Shown here piece by piece: positions 36,858 through 38,743 of a DNA stretch of 38,743 nt (within the stretch, counting starts at the first letter, position 1; each line of letters begins with the position of its first letter). Position numbers and translations under genes: made by a program. Below the pieces are notes generated by a model. It did not search any database, was not told the DNA's origin, and saw only the letters and a program-made list of their open reading frames with translations. Origin of the DNA: an uncultured bacterium (GTDB taxonomy: Bacteria > Cyanobacteriota > Vampirovibrionia > LMEP-6097); NCBI GenBank assembly GCA_903930015.1, contig CAIYXB010000193.1:1-38743 (forward strand), given 5' to 3'.

Positions 36858-37274
36858 ATGGTTGATCTAGCTCCCGCAAAAGCAAATCCAATAGAATTCA
36901 TTAGAGAATTTGCAAGATCAGGTAGAGAATTAAGTGAAAGTACTTTAAATAGAGCTGTTGATTTTGTGAATTCCGGAAAGCACCCGCGATTTCCTGGTGC
37001 AAAGCAAAGAGTTACTGTTGAAGATTTGAGAAAAGCATTTCAAATATTAAGTAGAGAACTTAGTGATCCAAATTCAACAGCAAGTAAGAGTATTGATATT
37101 TTTTTAAAACGCACAAATGAATTGAGTAATAAACTGCAATCTGCAAAACAAGACCTTGAAAAACCAACTTTCCTTTCTAGAATAAAAGCATTTTTTAAAA
37201 CTATTTTTGCAAAAATAGTTTTTTTTACTGGTGTAACAAGCGATATGGGATCAACTGTTAGTTCTCCAGCCTAA
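36858..37274 (+). CDS. Hypothetical helical protein
   Basis: 138-aa ORF, coiled-coil-like; contains a perfect palindrome near its 3' end. Confidence 0.6.
   Translation: MVDLAPAKANPIEFIREFARSGRELSESTLNRAVDFVNSGKHPRFPGAKQRVTVEDLRKAFQILSRELSDPNSTASKSIDIFLKRTNELSNKLQSAKQDLEKPTFLSRIKAFFKTIFAKIVFFTGVTSDMGSTVSSPA
37197..37226. terminator. Terminator-like perfect palindrome inside a CDS
   Basis: AAAACTATTTTTGCAAAAATAGTTTT (37197-37222) followed by further T residues to 37226. Confidence 0.5.
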
Positions 37275-37689
37275 CTAAAATTTCATTAGCATCAAGAGCT
37301 TTAATCTCTTCGTGAATTATTTTTCTCATACCTTGATAAGAACTATTGGCTTTGATTTTTGCTTCAATTTTGTTCTTTTCGATTTTTAGTTTTTTTTGAT
37401 ATTTTTTAAGTTGAAAGTTTAGAGCAATATTTCTACTCAATTTGATGCAATTAATTGTGCAACTCTTTACAAGTGTTACAAATGAAAGGCTAATTATAAG
37501 TAGCAATAAAAATCTCTTAAAACAAATATTTTCTGATTCAAGCTCGTTTGTAATAATAGTCTGTGGCATTAGACCAGATCTTGGATCTTGGTAAGCATAA
37601 AAACTTGTCAATGCGCGTTGGTTTAAGTTTTGGTCTTGTTCACCAGTTTGCTGAGCATCGAGATTAAAAGGTATATTTACACTGGCCAT
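37258..37689 (-). CDS. Hypothetical single-TM protein
   Basis: 143-aa ORF, TM segment FLLLLIISLSFVTLVKSCTI; 3' end overlaps convergent ORF by 17 bp. Confidence 0.6.
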   Translation of the reverse strand: MASVNIPFNLDAQQTGEQDQNLNQRALTSFYAYQDPRSGLMPQTIITNELESENICFKRFLLLLIISLSFVTLVKSCTINCIKLSRNIALNFQLKKYQKKLKIEKNKIEAKIKANSSYQGMRKIIHEEIKALDANEILVRLEN

Positions 37690-37773
37690 TCAGTTCTTTT
37701 ATCTGGGTCTGATAAGTGTTCAGGTACCCTTGAGTTTAGAGAGACGAAGTCGAAAAACTAATGTTCCTGACCC

Positions 37774-38743
37774 TTATGGAGAATTTAAATAAGGAAATGA
37801 ACTTTTAAATAAACTTGCGTTTACAGAAACCCCATCAGAAAAACCAATATTTTTGCTTGGTGCATTTGCCTCATCTATAAAAAAGCCCATCAAAGTTCTA
37901 AAGAAGATATCAACAGCATCATCACCAGGTCTTCTACCATTTGGATAGCCTGCGTTGTCTAGTCCTAAAACTCCCAAGCTATTTTGGCTTGCCGCCGTAA
38001 CAGCTGTAGTTGTTGTGTTTAATCTTAAAGCATCAAATTGTCTTTGTTTTTTTGCTTTATTATTTTCAGTAATTTGGTTTAGATTTTCAATTCCGCCCAA
38101 GTAAAAATTCACCATGTCTTCTCTTGGAAAAAGATTTGGAGCAATATGGTTTGCTTTATCTTCAATTAATTCTGCTAATGCAGGATACTGGAAATATTCT
38201 AAAAATCTTTTTGAATCAGATTGAGGTGTTCTTTGAGAAAAATTTATTTTATCGTTATAACCTACCAGAAGCTCATTTACAAATGGATGACCAACTCGAT
38301 CTATTTGTACATAATCAACTGGACTTGTCGCACTTGCTTCACCATAAAGAGCACTCACTTTAGTAATAGATCTTGCTGGATAATGAATAGTGGTCCAAGC
38401 TGCGATAGTTGAATTTACTTTTGGCAATTCTAAGCATGATTTTGGTATTTCAAGTGCGATGCTAAGCACGCTGGAATCAGCGCTAGTACTTGTTTGTGGC
38501 ACTGCACCCAGAAAATCAAAATCAAGGTTGTTATATAAACCAGATAAATTACCTGTAAAAGATGCTTTCCTTTGTCCAACAAAAACCTTTGCTATTTCAG
38601 TGCATTTTTTAAAGCCTAAATCTAGATCATAGATAAAGTTGTTTGCATAACTATCGTAATTAGTAAAACTGCTTGAATCGATAAGATTTTCAGGTAAAGC
38701 AAATGTTGTTGTCTTTGTGTTTGTAAGTTCAAGTTTCTCGCCA
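37774..38743 (-). CDS. DUF4331 family protein, truncated by the window edge
   Basis: VQIDRVGHPFVNELLVGYNDKINFSQRTPQSD and NAGYPNGRRPGDDAVDIFFRTLMGF; the frame stays open upstream of 38502 to the window end (GEKLELTNTKTTTFALPENLIDSSS...). Confidence 0.8.
   Translation of the reverse strand, partial: GEKLELTNTKTTTFALPENLIDSSSFTNYDSYANNFIYDLDLGFKKCTEIAKVFVGQRKASFTGNLSGLYNNLDFDFLGAVPQTSTSADSSVLSIALEIPKSCLELPKVNSTIAAWTTIHYPARSITKVSALYGEASATSPVDYVQIDRVGHPFVNELLVGYNDKINFSQRTPQSDSKRFLEYFQYPALAELIEDKANHIAPNLFPREDMVNFYLGGIENLNQITENNKAKKQRQFDALRLNTTTTAVTAASQNSLGVLGLDNAGYPNGRRPGDDAVDIFFRTLMGFFIDEANAPSKNIGFSDGVSVNASLFKSSFPYLNSP

Noticed and set aside
1-38743. tRNA, rRNA, CRISPR, toxin-antitoxin, prophage or transposase genes
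   Set aside because: No supporting motifs or repeat arrays seen by eye; tRNAscan, Infernal and CRISPR finders would be decisive.

Overview
AT-rich bacterial chromosomal window with about 30 CDSs, mostly housekeeping genes and lineage-specific hypotheticals. I see no tRNA, rRNA, CRISPR array, transposase or phage module. Recognisable genes: rarA/mgsA, a glpD-glpK pair behind a GH31 glycosidase, kdsD, ruvB, mqnE (futalosine menaquinone pathway), pdxJ, mgtE, cdsA, class I nrdB, a MerC-like protein, a CNNM/CorC transporter-like protein, an FKBP lipoprotein, an SLT transglycosylase, tatA, a class I/II aminotransferase, a solitary nuoL (ndhF-like) and a truncated DUF4331 gene. Gene content (Kdo isomerase, futalosine menaquinone route, stand-alone nuoL, glycine-zipper and Asn/Lys-rich orphans) would fit a low-GC didermic lineage such as non-photosynthetic Cyanobacteria/Melainabacteria, but that is inference. 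No clear new multi-gene system was found. The best leads are: (1) a long inverted repeat at the left edge pairing a leader with the first codons of a minus-strand gene, with a competing hairpin; (2) two tandem small orphan proteins sharing an R-x(1-5)-L-[AS]-[DN]-L-[FWM] motif behind a promoter plus terminator-like leader; (3) a 398-aa protein with four apparent HTH modules and no sigma region 2; (4) a perfect 26-bp inverted repeat element at 29048-29130 and a ~125-bp imperfect palindrome at 23044-23168; (5) a CHASE2-like protein with a degenerate kinase-like C-terminus; (6) a GH31-glpD-glpK cluster suggesting glycosyl-glycerol use.
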